A stretch of 64,000 bases of DNA from Vibrio chagasii (GTDB lineage: Bacteria; Pseudomonadota; Gammaproteobacteria; Enterobacterales; Vibrionaceae): positions 1,736,001 through 1,800,000 of the forward strand of contig NZ_AP025465.1 in assembly GCF_024347355.1 (NCBI RefSeq). Direction: 5' to 3'. A program made the position numbers and the translations under genes. The notes beneath the pieces are model-generated. The model did not search any database. It was not told the origin of the DNA and saw only the letters and a list, made by a program, of their open reading frames with translations. Shown here one piece after another: positions 17,361 through 26,564 of this stretch; the stretch's first letter is position 1, and the number at the start of each line of letters is the position of its first letter.

Positions 17361-18398
17361 TTAGTTGTTTACTTTTAGTTTTTGGAAGTACTCGTCATAA
17401 ATGACGCTCGCTTCACCAACTTCATCTTGCCATACGCCGTTATCCATCACTGATTGTGGTGGGAAAACGTTCTTGTCTTCAGCAAACTCTTTTGGAAGAA
17501 GAGGGTAAGCAGTCTTCACTGGAGTCGGGTAACCGATCTCTAGAGCAATCTTAGCTGCGTTCTCTGGGCGAAGAAGGAAGTCGATCATTTTATGAGCCGC
17601 TTCGATGTTCTTTGCACCTGAAGGAATCGCTAGGCTGTCCATCCAGAAGATAGCGCCTTTCTCTGGCCAGATGATATCAATCGTTGCGCCTTCTTGGCGT
17701 GCCATGTAAGCAGAGCCATTCCAAAGCATACCAAGAGACACTTCACCAGCAAGGTAAGGGTTCGCTGGGAAATCTGAGTTAAATACCAATACGTTTGGCA
17801 TTAGCTTACGAAGTTCTTCGTAGGCTTCTTTGATCTCTTCTGGGTTAGTTGTGTTTGGAGAGTAACCCAGTTTAGATAGTGCGATGTGGAAAACCTCACG
17901 AGAGTCGTCCATCATCATCAGCTGACCTTCCCACTGTGTATCCCACAGATCGCCCCAGTTTTTCACTGAAGATTTGTCTAGCATGTCTGAGTTGATACCA
18001 ATGCCCGTTGCACCCCAAATGTATGGGATAGAGTAGTTGTTGCTTGGGTCAAATGGCTTATCTAAGTAGTTTGGATCCAAATCAGCAAAGTGGCTTAGCT
18101 TGGTTTTATCAAGCTCTTGAAGCATACCTTCTTTACGCATCTTTGAAACGAAGTAAGTAGAAGGAACAACTAGGTCATAACCCGTACCTTGAGTTTTTAA
18201 CTTAGCGTACATGCTTTCGTTAGACTCGTAAGTAGAGTAATAAACTTTAATGCCCGTCTCTTTTGTGAAGTCTTCTAGCACTTCATTTGGAATATATTCA
18301 GACCAGTTGTAAAAATACAGTTCTTGGTCAGCTGCGAAAGAGGGTGTAGAAAGTAAAGTAGCAGCACACAATGCGCCGGTATACAGTGTTTTTTTCAT
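17361..18398 (-). CDS. potD: Second polyamine-binding periplasmic protein (PotD family)
   Basis: A periplasmic substrate-binding protein for spermidine or putrescine. I place the start at the internal ATG (MKKTLYTGALC), which gives a proper signal peptide cleaved after about residue 23 (SFAADQ) and 345 residues, rather than five codons earlier. Family features are YNWSEYIPNEVLEDF at the mature N-terminus, TYFVSKM, and the LLRPENAAKIA segment near residue 270. It is closely similar along its length to the potD encoded just upstream, so the two probably arose by duplication. A hairpin between them could make this copy separately expressed. Pocket residues cannot be compared reliably by eye, so its preferred polyamine is open. 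Confidence 0.92.
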   Translation of the reverse strand: MKKTLYTGALCAATLLSTPSFAADQELYFYNWSEYIPNEVLEDFTKETGIKVYYSTYESNESMYAKLKTQGTGYDLVVPSTYFVSKMRKEGMLQELDKTKLSHFADLDPNYLDKPFDPSNNYSIPYIWGATGIGINSDMLDKSSVKNWGDLWDTQWEGQLMMMDDSREVFHIALSKLGYSPNTTNPEEIKEAYEELRKLMPNVLVFNSDFPANPYLAGEVSLGMLWNGSAYMARQEGATIDIIWPEKGAIFWMDSLAIPSGAKNIEAAHKMIDFLLRPENAAKIALEIGYPTPVKTAYPLLPKEFAEDKNVFPPQSVMDNGVWQDEVGEASVIYDEYFQKLKVNN

Positions 18399-18494
18399 TA
18401 CTGTTCCGTTCATTTGTTTGATTTGAAGCTGGGTAGTGAACCCAAAGTAAATGGATTTCGAAAAATCGCGCTATATTGTAGCAGTGATGAAATA

Positions 18495-18521
18495 AAATAG
18501 GCAGCCTAAGCTGCCTATTCA
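18495..18521 (-). terminator. Hairpin between the two potD genes
   Basis: AATAGGCAG / CTGCCTATT with a 6-base loop, followed on the minus strand by TTTTATTT. It lies 59 bases past the first potD and would end or attenuate the potABCD transcript before the second potD. Confidence 0.75.
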
Positions 18522-18578
18522 TTGATATTGTTGTTTTTAACTGATTGATTGTCGATTAAGACTAGTCAAATGAGACAG

Positions 18579-19613
18579 TTATTGACCCGCTTTAAGCTTC
18601 ATGAAGTAATCTTCGTACTTCACTGTCTTATCGCCAACCGCAGCTTGCCATTCAACACGATCAAGGTCTTCTTGAGACGGAAAAAGAGCCGGGCTGTCTT
18701 TGAACTTCTCGTTAGAAGCTTTCACTGCTGTTAGGTAGCCAGTATCACGAGAAATTTGCTCAGCGATTTCTGGGCGCAGTAGGAAGTCGATCATCTTGTG
18801 AGCCGCTTCTACGTTTGTTGCGCCAGAGCTGATTGCAAAGTTATCAACCCAACCGATGCCGCCTTCTTTAGGGAATACCAGTTTAATTGGTAGACCTTCG
18901 TTTTGAGCCGCAGCTGCAGAACCGTTCCAAAGCATACCAAGGCCAACTTCACCAGACATGTATGGTGCGCCAGGGTTGTCTGAGTTAAATACTAGAACAT
19001 TTGGCATTAGCTTTTGTAGCTCAGCGTACGCTTCGTCGATCTCTTTCTCGTTAGTTGTGTTGCCTGAGTAACCTAACTTGCGTAGAGCAATGTGGAACAC
19101 TTCACGAGTGTCATCCATCATCATCAGTTGACCTTCAAGCTCTGGCTTCCATAAATCAGCCCAGCTTTGAAAATCTTCTGGATCGTACATGTCTGTATTC
19201 ACAGCAAGACCAGTGATCGCAACAACGTGTGGAATAGAGTAATCATTGTTCGGATCGTATGGCTTATCCAAGTAGTTTGTGTCCAGATTTTTGAAGTTGT
19301 TCAACTTCGATTTGTCGATCTTTTGTAGCATACCTTCGTCGCGCATCTTAGATACGAAGTAAGTCGACGGCACAACCAGGTCATAGCCTTTGTTGTGTGT
19401 TTTTAGCTTTGCGTACAAGGTTTCGTTCGACTCGTAAGTCGAGTAAATCACCTTGATGCCAGTTTCATCGGTGAACTTTTCTAGGATCTCACTGTTGATG
19501 TAAGGTCCCCAGTTCATGAATACCAATTCTTTGTTATCTTTCGCAAAAGACGGTGCAGATAACATTGAAAGCGCACATGCACTACCAGCTAATAGAGTAG
19601 CCCATTTTTTCAT
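18579..19613 (-). CDS. potD: Spermidine/putrescine-binding periplasmic protein PotD
   Basis: The substrate-binding protein of the PotABCD importer. The start chosen (MKKWATLLAGSACAL) has GGAG about eight bases upstream and a typical signal peptide ending near residue 24 (SFAKDN); the 20 codons upstream lack such features. The mature protein opens MNWGPYINSEILEKF and carries TYFVSKMRDEGML near residue 80 and DTREVFHIALRKLGYSG near 165. At about 344 residues it has the family's usual length. It is the last gene of potABCD, 150 bases after potC. Confidence 0.93.
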   Translation of the reverse strand: MKKWATLLAGSACALSMLSAPSFAKDNKELVFMNWGPYINSEILEKFTDETGIKVIYSTYESNETLYAKLKTHNKGYDLVVPSTYFVSKMRDEGMLQKIDKSKLNNFKNLDTNYLDKPYDPNNDYSIPHVVAITGLAVNTDMYDPEDFQSWADLWKPELEGQLMMMDDTREVFHIALRKLGYSGNTTNEKEIDEAYAELQKLMPNVLVFNSDNPGAPYMSGEVGLGMLWNGSAAAAQNEGLPIKLVFPKEGGIGWVDNFAISSGATNVEAAHKMIDFLLRPEIAEQISRDTGYLTAVKASNEKFKDSPALFPSQEDLDRVEWQAAVGDKTVKYEDYFMKLKAGQ

Positions 19614-19762
19614 TGACGTTAGCTCCAAACTAAACGTTGCCCTCAGGCAGTAGATAGAAAAACAGAATGGCAATTTACCATTCTGTTTATGATTAACACT
19701 TTTTGTAGAACATGAAGTTTCTCAACTTCTTATCAAGTTAACCTCGTTAAAGAGTAGGAGGC

Positions 19763-20533
19763 TTACTTAATTTTCTCTCTCGCTAACAACTGAGAAATAA
19801 TCACCAGTATTAGCGACACCACTAACATCACTGTTGCTAGGGCGTTAACCTCTGGAGAGATACCTACTTTAACCATAGAGTAAATCTTCAGTGGCAAGAT
19901 TTCATACGTTGGACCGGTTACGAAAGAGCTGATGATCACATCGTCCAAAGACAGTGTGAAGCTCAACAACCAACCCGCAGCAACCGCAGGCTTAGCAAGT
20001 GGCAGGATGATCTGTTTTAGAATCGTCCATTCACTTGCACCTAAGTCTTTTGCTGCTTCAAGCATTTTCACATCAAAGCCATTCAAACGGCTGTAAACCG
20101 TTACAACAACAAACGGCAAACAGAACGTAATGTGTGCAGCAAGTAGGGTAAAGAAGCCTAGTTGCACACCCATTACCAAGAACAGAGCCAGTAACGAGAT
20201 TGCCATTACGATATCTGGTGACATCATTACGATAAACAACATGCCATTGACTACGCCTTTACCTTTAAATTGGTAACGGAATAGGGCTACGGCTGTCAGG
20301 CTGCCGACAATCGTTGCGGCTGTCGCTGAGAACACCGCTACGTTAATCGAGTGCCACGCAGCCTGCATTAGGCTGTCGTTGTTAATAAGCGCGTCATACC
20401 ACTTGGTGGTGAAGCCACCCCATTTCATACCAAACTTGTTGGCATTAAATGAGTTCGCAATCAATACGATAATAGGTAGGTATAGAAAAGCGTATACCAG
20501 CGCCATAAAGCTGAACTTAACTGTGCGACCCAT
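19763..20533 (-). CDS. potC: Polyamine ABC transporter permease PotC
   Basis: An inner-membrane permease of 256 residues with six helices and the ABC-permease EAA loop near residue 150 ([20 protein letters not shown]), which docks on the ATPase PotA. Its ATG overlaps the potB stop codon by one base (TAATG), so translation is coupled. The MSPDIVMAISLLALFL segment near residue 108 is typical of PotC. Confidence 0.94.
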   Translation of the reverse strand: MGRTVKFSFMALVYAFLYLPIIVLIANSFNANKFGMKWGGFTTKWYDALINNDSLMQAAWHSINVAVFSATAATIVGSLTAVALFRYQFKGKGVVNGMLFIVMMSPDIVMAISLLALFLVMGVQLGFFTLLAAHITFCLPFVVVTVYSRLNGFDVKMLEAAKDLGASEWTILKQIILPLAKPAVAAGWLLSFTLSLDDVIISSFVTGPTYEILPLKIYSMVKVGISPEVNALATVMLVVSLILVIISQLLAREKIK

Positions 20534-21390
20534 TAGTCTAGCTCCACCTTCTTATTCAATAGCTTGCCTGCTCGGTAGTAGGCATAAAGCATAATTGCCA
20601 TTGCAACCGTCAGCGCAATACTCGTTGCCGCGCCAAACGGCCAGTCTCGGGCGTTGAGTACTTGGCTCTTAATCACGTTACCAATCAGCAAGTTCTTAGC
20701 GCCGCCTAGCAAGTCAGAGATATAGAACATGCCTAACGCAGGAAGAAGTACTAATAAACAACCACCGATGATGCCAGGCATTGTTAACGGTAGAACAACT
20801 TTCAACAAGGTTTGAAGCTTGTTTGCGCCTAAGTCTTTTGCTGCTTCTAGGTACGTGTCATCAAGTTTTTCAATCGCTGAATACAACGGAAGAATCATGA
20901 ATGGCAGTAGGATATACACCAAGCCGATCATCACCGCCGTTTCTGTGTACATAATACGCAGCGGCTTATCGATGATATCTAGCGCTAGTAAGCTTTTGTT
21001 CAAGACACCTTGAGTCCCCAGTACTATCTTCAAGCCGTAGGTACGAATCAAAGAGTTCGTCCAAAATGGCACAATCACCAAGAACAGCATGAAAGGGCGC
21101 CATTTCTCAGGCATTTTTGCCACGATGTAGGCAAACGGGTAGCCAATGATCAAACACAATAGCGTCGCGATAATAGCCATATAGAAAGAGTGCATCAGCA
21201 CTTTAAAATACAGCGGGTCGGCCAAACGGATGTAGTTATCGAGAGTGAAGGTCATCTCGATCAAGTTTGCTTCGTCACGAGTTAAGAAGCTGGTACCGAT
21301 GATCATGATGTTTGGAATCATCACGAACAGCACCAACCAACCTGTGATTAAAGCAACAATCGCGTTTTGTAAATTAAACTTCTTGCTCAT
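20533..21390 (-). CDS. potB: Polyamine ABC transporter permease PotB
   Basis: The partner permease, 285 residues with six helices. The EAA loop is [20 protein letters not shown] near residue 183. PotB-type features include the long first periplasmic loop and [13 protein letters not shown] near residue 108. It overlaps the end of potA by 17 bases. Confidence 0.94.
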   Translation of the reverse strand: MSKKFNLQNAIVALITGWLVLFVMIPNIMIIGTSFLTRDEANLIEMTFTLDNYIRLADPLYFKVLMHSFYMAIIATLLCLIIGYPFAYIVAKMPEKWRPFMLFLVIVPFWTNSLIRTYGLKIVLGTQGVLNKSLLALDIIDKPLRIMYTETAVMIGLVYILLPFMILPLYSAIEKLDDTYLEAAKDLGANKLQTLLKVVLPLTMPGIIGGCLLVLLPALGMFYISDLLGGAKNLLIGNVIKSQVLNARDWPFGAATSIALTVAMAIMLYAYYRAGKLLNKKVELD

Positions 21391-22489
21391 CTTCTAATAC
21401 CACTTCCCAGCTCTCAACCCAAGTTACTGCAACTTTTTGGCCCAGTGAGTGATCAACATCAGGGTCATCTTCGTTGAAGAATTCGCTTACCATTACGCGC
21501 ATGCCGGATTCTAGTTCTACAACTGAATCTAAAGTCATGCCTTTGTAGGTACGCTCGACAATGTGGCCAACAATACCGCGTTGCTCAGACTCTTTAATCT
21601 CTTCAATACGAAGATCTTCAGGGCGAAGCAATACCTGCAGTTTTTGACCAGAAGTGATCGCCTTATCGTGGTAGATAATGGACTCTTCACCTTCAATTGT
21701 CGCAACAATGCGTTTTTCATCTAAACGAGATGTCGGTGTCGCATCGAATACGTTAATCTCACCAATGAAGCGAGCTACAAAAAGGTTCTTAGGCTCTTCG
21801 TAAATCTCTCTTGGTGTGCCATCTTGCTCAATCACGCCGTCACGCATAACAATAATACGATCAGACATAGACAGTGCTTCTTCTTGGTCGTGCGTTACAA
21901 AAATAAACGTGATACCAAGTTGGCGCTGAAGTTGCTTCAGCTCGATTTGCATCTGTTTACGAAGTTTGTAATCCAGAGCAGACAGAGATTCATCCAACAA
22001 AAGAACTTTAGGCTTATTAACAACAGCACGAGCGATTGCGATACGTTGCTGTTGACCACCAGAAAGCTGGTGTGGTTTTCTTTGTGCCATCTGCTCTAGG
22101 CGCACCATTTTTAAAGCTTCCATTACACGAGGTTCAATCTCGCTGTTTGGAACTTTCTGCATGCGTAAGCCAAATGCCACATTTTCGAAAACGGTCATAT
22201 GTGGGAATAGGGCATAGCTTTGGAATACAGTGTTAACATGCCTTTGTTCAGCAGGGACGTGGGTTACGTTCTGTTCAGCTAGTAGTATTTGACCACTATC
22301 TGCCGTTTCAAAACCCGCAATCATTCTTAGTACCGTTGTTTTACCACAACCTGATGGGCCTAAAATCGTGAGAAACTCACCATGATTTACGTTTAGATCA
22401 AGATTGCCGATGACTTCCTTACCATCGAAGCTTTTACTAATACCAGTTAGCTGTACTACTGGTTTTCCTACTGATTTTTTAGCGTTCAA
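21374..22489 (-). CDS. potA: Polyamine ABC transporter ATPase PotA
   Basis: The cytoplasmic ATPase that powers the importer. Of 371 residues, the first 240 form the nucleotide-binding domain with Walker [10 protein letters not shown] near 44, signature LSGGQQQR near 142, Walker [12 protein letters not shown] near 162 and a switch histidine in THDQEEAL near 198; the rest is the regulatory TOBE domain (RPEDLRIEE near 290). It is the first gene of potABCD; the 310 bases upstream, shared with a divergent membrane-protein gene, should contain its promoter, which I could not place precisely. Confidence 0.95.
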   Translation of the reverse strand: MNAKKSVGKPVVQLTGISKSFDGKEVIGNLDLNVNHGEFLTILGPSGCGKTTVLRMIAGFETADSGQILLAEQNVTHVPAEQRHVNTVFQSYALFPHMTVFENVAFGLRMQKVPNSEIEPRVMEALKMVRLEQMAQRKPHQLSGGQQQRIAIARAVVNKPKVLLLDESLSALDYKLRKQMQIELKQLQRQLGITFIFVTHDQEEALSMSDRIIVMRDGVIEQDGTPREIYEEPKNLFVARFIGEINVFDATPTSRLDEKRIVATIEGEESIIYHDKAITSGQKLQVLLRPEDLRIEEIKESEQRGIVGHIVERTYKGMTLDSVVELESGMRVMVSEFFNEDDPDVDHSLGQKVAVTWVESWEVVLEDEQEV

Positions 22490-22819
22490 CGTCTGTTTTT
22501 CTCCACCTTGGTTCTGTTTGAGAACCTGTTGCTATACACCTTTGAGGCGCGAATCATAATCACCAAAAACGTGAAATCAAAGCATTTTTTACCATTCGAA
22601 GATAAAAAATTTCGCAGGTAAAAGTAAACATCCTTTACCATACTGTTATTTACTGGGTTTACGCCCCAACAAGTGTCTAATTATTAACCATCAAGATGCA
22701 AAAGCAAGCCTTGTTACAGATTCATATTTTAGTTTGTATCCGACATATGAGTATAATGAAGGTAATTTTTTATCAATAAGTTAGGTGGCTCAGTTTAATT
22801 GGCGCACCTAGGTATCACT
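22490..22819. other. Divergent intergenic region potA / membrane protein gene
   Basis: An A/T-rich stretch of about 330 bases with no supported gene. It should hold promoters for both potABCD and the plus-strand membrane protein gene. A partial FNR-like sequence at 22682 (TTATTAACCATCAA) has two mismatches in one half and is not called. Confidence 0.6.
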
Positions 22820-23635
22820 ATGAACAACGACATCGAAAAAGATTTTAATTTGGGCGGTAGTATCGACCGTGCACTTTCTGGCGATTATGAGCTCAAAGCA
22901 ACGGCTGTATTCCAAGAGGCATGGAAACATACGGTAAGTCACTTTCTTTCGTTTTCCCCTGCGATTGTTGCTCTGATGTTCGTGCAACTGGCTATTTTTT
23001 ATATCGCATTAAAACTGCAACTGGGTGACCCTGCGGTTATCTTAGACGCGGTTATCGATCCTGAGGCGTTTACTCCACAAATTGTTGAGTCCATTTTTAT
23101 TGCCAACTTCAGCTATGAAGTTATCAGCGCGCCTATCTATGCAGGTATCTGTTTGATGGCGATGAGCCACGCAGCTGGTCTACAGACCAAAGTACGCCAC
23201 ATTGGCAAAGGCTTACAGTTTACGATTCCAGTAATTCTTGTGACTCTGTTCAGTCTGATGCTTCAAGGTATTGCAGGTATGATTCTGCCGTTTCTGTCGA
23301 TTTACTTCTCGCTTGCGTTCAGCCACTCAATCCTGTTGATTTGCGATAAGAAAGTACCACCAATGCAATCGCTGCTACTTTCTCTGCGTGCTGTAAACAA
23401 GAAAATCTTCACCGTTGCTTCTATCTACCTATTAGTAATGCTGATGTTCATCGTCGCGGCAATGATGTACGGCATTGGCCTTATCTTCGTTTTACCTTTC
23501 TTCTTCCACGTGAAAGGCATTCTTTACCGTGAGATGTTTGGCATTAAACTCAAACTGATTGCGTCAGACAGACCAAAGAGCGACGACGACCACAACGGTA
23601 GCAACAACAAAGACCCACAGGTATTCGATGCATAA
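22820..23635 (+). CDS. Polytopic membrane protein of unknown function upstream of bax
   Basis: About 271 residues with the ATG chosen over an upstream TTG because an AGG lies eight bases before it. The N-terminus (about 45 residues) is polar, then five or six hydrophobic helices follow: near 48-75, 95-125, 140-175, 180-195 and 205-240. The tail is rich in Asp, Asn and His. The middle (PPMQSLLLSLRAVNKK) recalls the BPSS1780-type membrane family, but I hold that loosely. It overlaps the bax start codon by 8 bases, so the two are expressed together. Confidence 0.82.
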   Translation: MNNDIEKDFNLGGSIDRALSGDYELKATAVFQEAWKHTVSHFLSFSPAIVALMFVQLAIFYIALKLQLGDPAVILDAVIDPEAFTPQIVESIFIANFSYEVISAPIYAGICLMAMSHAAGLQTKVRHIGKGLQFTIPVILVTLFSLMLQGIAGMILPFLSIYFSLAFSHSILLICDKKVPPMQSLLLSLRAVNKKIFTVASIYLLVMLMFIVAAMMYGIGLIFVLPFFFHVKGILYREMFGIKLKLIASDRPKSDDDHNGSNNKDPQVFDA

Positions 23636-24479
23636 CAACTCTAAATCAAGCGCAAGTAAATCACTTGCGCTAAAAGTGACAGCATTAGCCTTAGTTGGCT
23701 CAATCTCGTTAGTTGGCCCAATACTTTACCAACAAGAAGAAGAGCGCAGGCGAGCAGGGCAAAAGGCTCCAGACTCAGAGCAAAACTTTGGTGATTTGAC
23801 CGTCTTTTCTGATAAGCCAGATTTCGCAGCGATTGAAGATGTAAATGAAAAGAAAGACACCTTCTTTTCTTATCTTCGCTCAAGTATCAACATCGAAAAC
23901 AAGCGAATCACGAAAGAACGTGCGTTTCTAACCAAGCTTTCAGAAGCGGGGATGAACAATGTTGACTCTGAAGATGCGTCATACGCAAAGCGACTAGGGA
24001 AACTGTATAGCCTGCCGGTACCTTCAACGGGCATAGATGACGCTTGGCTGAAAGAAATGTTGAATCGTGTAAACGTGCTACCTGAAGCGCTTGTGTTAAC
24101 TCAGGCGGCCAATGAATCGGCTTGGGGTACATCTCGTTTCGCCACTAAAGCGAATAACTATTTTGGTCATTGGTGTTACACCAAAGGTTGTGGCCTAGTT
24201 CCGCTACAACGTAACGAAGGTAGCTCACATGAAGTGGCAACATTCTCTTCAAGCCAAGAGTCTGTGCACCGTTACTTCATGAACCTAAACCGAAACCGCG
24301 CTTATGCAGACCTAAGAGCTATTCGCGCAAAACTAGCGGCACAGGGCGACGATCTGTTAACAACCGAAACCGCAACAGAGCTCACTAACGGCTTGCTAAA
24401 ATATTCTGAGCGAGGTTCAGACTATGTGACTGATTTACAAGCTATGATCCGTCACAACGAGGTATACTGGAAAAAGTAA
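23628..24479 (+). CDS. bax: Bax-type glucosaminidase-domain protein
   Basis: A predicted cell-wall hydrolase anchored by one N-terminal helix (residues about 12-30), with the catalytic glucosaminidase/lysozyme-like domain in the second half. The NESAWGTSRFAT segment near residue 160 contains the likely catalytic Glu, followed by NNYFGHWCYTKGCG. I start it at the ATG that overlaps the stop of the preceding gene (283 residues), because the longer frame only adds a Thr-rich shadow of that gene. It should act on peptidoglycan in the periplasm. Confidence 0.9.
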   Translation: MHNNSKSSASKSLALKVTALALVGSISLVGPILYQQEEERRRAGQKAPDSEQNFGDLTVFSDKPDFAAIEDVNEKKDTFFSYLRSSINIENKRITKERAFLTKLSEAGMNNVDSEDASYAKRLGKLYSLPVPSTGIDDAWLKEMLNRVNVLPEALVLTQAANESAWGTSRFATKANNYFGHWCYTKGCGLVPLQRNEGSSHEVATFSSSQESVHRYFMNLNRNRAYADLRAIRAKLAAQGDDLLTTETATELTNGLLKYSERGSDYVTDLQAMIRHNEVYWKK

Positions 24480-24538
24480 CTCGATTTGATAGTCATTTGG
24501 CGAGCTTAAACGGTAAGTTTGACCAAATAACATCACAT

Positions 24539-24570
24539 AAAGAGCAGCTCATTGGCTGCTCTTTCTATTT
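24539..24570 (+). terminator. Rho-independent terminator after bax
   Basis: Perfect inverted repeat AAAGAGCAGC / GCTGCTCTTT with a 6-base loop followed by a T-rich run. Confidence 0.85.
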
Positions 24571-24601
24571 ATAAACGCTCAACTTCGACAAGACTATAAC
24601 A

Positions 24602-25252
24602 ATGAAAAAGACAGCACTCGCTTTATTAGCTTCTCTAAGCCTAGGGATCTCTTTACCTGCTGCAGCGCAAGAATACATGTTTACCTATTCTAAGCTTTAC
24701 ACACAGCTTAAAAATAATACCAAAGAAGGGCATGATGACGTTAAAGTTGCAGTCTTCTTTGTCGATCAGCAAGCCCAAACAACCTGTCATATCAGCAAAG
24801 CTTGGATGGAAAAAGAAGAACACTACGAAGAGCTGAAAGTCTCTCCAGCTAACGAGCTTCTGCTACCAGTAGACCAAAACCTTCGTTCAGCAAACCCGCT
24901 TATTTTTGTGCAAACAAAAGAACAAGAGTGCGCATACTCCTTGGTTGTTATGACTAAAGCACCTTTAGCCGGAACGGTTGAGGTTGTACAGCTGGAAAAC
25001 CTGTTACCACAGATGCAAGCAATGTTAGAAGACGTAAGCGGTATGTTCTCAAGCTGGTTCACCCCGGACATCCAAGGGTTAACGCTTGAGTTTGCAGACA
25101 AGCTTGAAGGTAACATAACGCTTTCTAACGGCAAGCAGCTCCCAATTACCCAAGGGCGCGCTAAGTTCACACTAGAAGAACTCAATGGAAGTGACAGCAT
25201 CACGTTACCAGAAGCGACAACTCGTGTGTTACCTTACATTCCGGCTCAATAG
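24602..25252 (+). CDS. DUF2987 family secreted protein
   Basis: A 216-residue protein with a clear signal peptide (MKKTALALLASLSLG, cleavage after AAA-Q near residue 22), so periplasmic. The mature start EYMFTYSKLYTQLKNN is typical of DUF2987. Two cysteines (near residues 61 and 103) could form a disulfide. No catalytic motif is visible and the family has no established function. It is monocistronic between two terminators. Confidence 0.88.
   Translation: MKKTALALLASLSLGISLPAAAQEYMFTYSKLYTQLKNNTKEGHDDVKVAVFFVDQQAQTTCHISKAWMEKEEHYEELKVSPANELLLPVDQNLRSANPLIFVQTKEQECAYSLVVMTKAPLAGTVEVVQLENLLPQMQAMLEDVSGMFSSWFTPDIQGLTLEFADKLEGNITLSNGKQLPITQGRAKFTLEELNGSDSITLPEATTRVLPYIPAQ
25191..25203. promoter_or_regulatory. 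One-mismatch matS-like site
   Basis: GTGACAGCATCAC matches the MatP-binding consensus GTGACRNYGTCAC at 12 of 13 positions (A for G at position 9). It lies within the coding end of the DUF2987 gene. Confidence 0.35.
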
Positions 25253-25301
25253 CCTTTGTTTGGCGATTGACCACACGGCGTTAATCTAAACAAAACAATG
25301 T

Positions 25302-25342
25302 AAAGCAGCCAACTCAAACCAAGTTAGGCTGCTTTTCTTTTC
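25302..25342 (+). terminator. Rho-independent terminator after the DUF2987 gene
   Basis: Inverted repeat AAAGCAGCC / GGCTGCTTT with a 16-base loop followed by T-rich sequence. Confidence 0.75.
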
Positions 25343-25548
25343 CTACAACCAGCGTGGTTTGCGCTTTTGAAGCTCATTTTTTATGAAAGATGAGCGGTTA
25401 TCACTAGATAAAGTGGCATCTTTCAACCAGTCACCTTGTTTATCCTGCCGTTACTATTTCAACATGAAATAAAAATCCGTATAATCCACGCCCTAAAACA
25501 GTCCCACTAGCAATCTACAGTCGGTAATACGACGGTGTGAGAGTCGCA

Positions 25549-26442
25549 ATGAACCAAAACGATAATAGAAAAGAAGTACTAGAATTCAACAAACTTCAGA
25601 AACGTCTGAGAAGAAATGTTGGAAATGCCATCATCGACTACAACATGATCGAAGAGAATGATGTGGTAATGGCATGTATCAGTGGCGGTAAAGATTCATT
25701 TGCGATGCTAGATATTTTGCTACGTTTACGTGAAGCAGCACCAATCAAATTTGATGTTGTTGCGGTAAACCTAGATCAAAAACAACCAGGGTTCCCTGAG
25801 CACATTCTTCCTGAATACTTTGAAACGCTGAACATTCCTTACTACATCGTAGATAAAGATACGTACTCAGTAGTTAAAGAGAAGATTCCAGAAGGTAAGA
25901 CAACGTGTGGTCTATGTTCTCGTCTGCGTCGCGGTACTTTGTACTCGTTCGCTGAGAAGATTGGCGCGACTAAGATCGCTCTTGGTCACCACATGGATGA
26001 CATCGTGGAAACTATGTTCCTTAACATGTTCCACGGCGCTCGTCTAAAGGCTATGCCACCTAAGCTACGTTCTGATGATGGTCGTAACGTTGTTATTCGT
26101 CCACTGACTTACTGTCGTGAAACAGACCTAATCAAATACGCTGAACACAAAGAGTTCCCAATCATTCCTTGTAACCTATGTGGTTCGCAAGAAAACCTAC
26201 AACGTCAAAGCATTAAAGCAATGCTGATTGATTGGGACAAGAAAACACCAGGCCGTGTTGAAAAGATCTTTAAATCAATTCAAAACGTTAGCCCAAGCCA
26301 ACTGGCTGACCGCGAACTGTTTGACTTCGTAAACCTTCCACTAGACCGTAGTGGCGAGCGTGAAGAGTACGAATTCCAAGAAGCTGAAATTTCATCTTCT
26401 AACATCGATGAGTCAATGTTCATCGACGTAACGAACGTATAA
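25549..26442 (+). CDS. ttcA: tRNA 2-thiocytidine(32) synthetase TtcA
   Basis: TtcA thiolates cytidine 32 of certain tRNAs using ATP and an iron-sulfur cluster. The start [10 protein letters not shown] is the known family start; the four codons before it begin with GTG and form the ribosome site (GTGAGAG). The PP-loop SGGKDS lies near residue 45, and the cluster cysteines are CGLC near 120-123 plus a further Cys in NLCGSQ near 211. Of 297 residues, all family blocks appear intact. Its neighbours uspE and fnr are the same as in enterics. Confidence 0.96.
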   Translation: MNQNDNRKEVLEFNKLQKRLRRNVGNAIIDYNMIEENDVVMACISGGKDSFAMLDILLRLREAAPIKFDVVAVNLDQKQPGFPEHILPEYFETLNIPYYIVDKDTYSVVKEKIPEGKTTCGLCSRLRRGTLYSFAEKIGATKIALGHHMDDIVETMFLNMFHGARLKAMPPKLRSDDGRNVVIRPLTYCRETDLIKYAEHKEFPIIPCNLCGSQENLQRQSIKAMLIDWDKKTPGRVEKIFKSIQNVSPSQLADRELFDFVNLPLDRSGEREEYEFQEAEISSSNIDESMFIDVTNV

Positions 26443-26488
26443 TAAGAATATTCGTTGTGGCGCAATAGATGCGCCTACAACAGACAAA

Positions 26489-26525
26489 TAAAAACGCCTC
26501 AAGCAATGCTTGAGGCGTTTTTTTA
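26489..26525. terminator. Bidirectional terminator between ttcA and uspE
   Basis: AAAACGCCTCAAGCA / TGCTTGAGGCGTTTT forms a strong hairpin with A and T runs on its two sides, so it can end both convergent genes. Confidence 0.88.
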
Positions 26526-26564
26526 TAAGTTGAACTCGCCGTTAAGTTCGTCTGCTTAAACACA

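Noticed and set aside
24823..25203. A 126-residue minus-strand frame antisense to the DUF2987 gene
   Set aside because: Low-complexity Ser-rich shadow of a real gene with signal peptide and terminators in the other direction.
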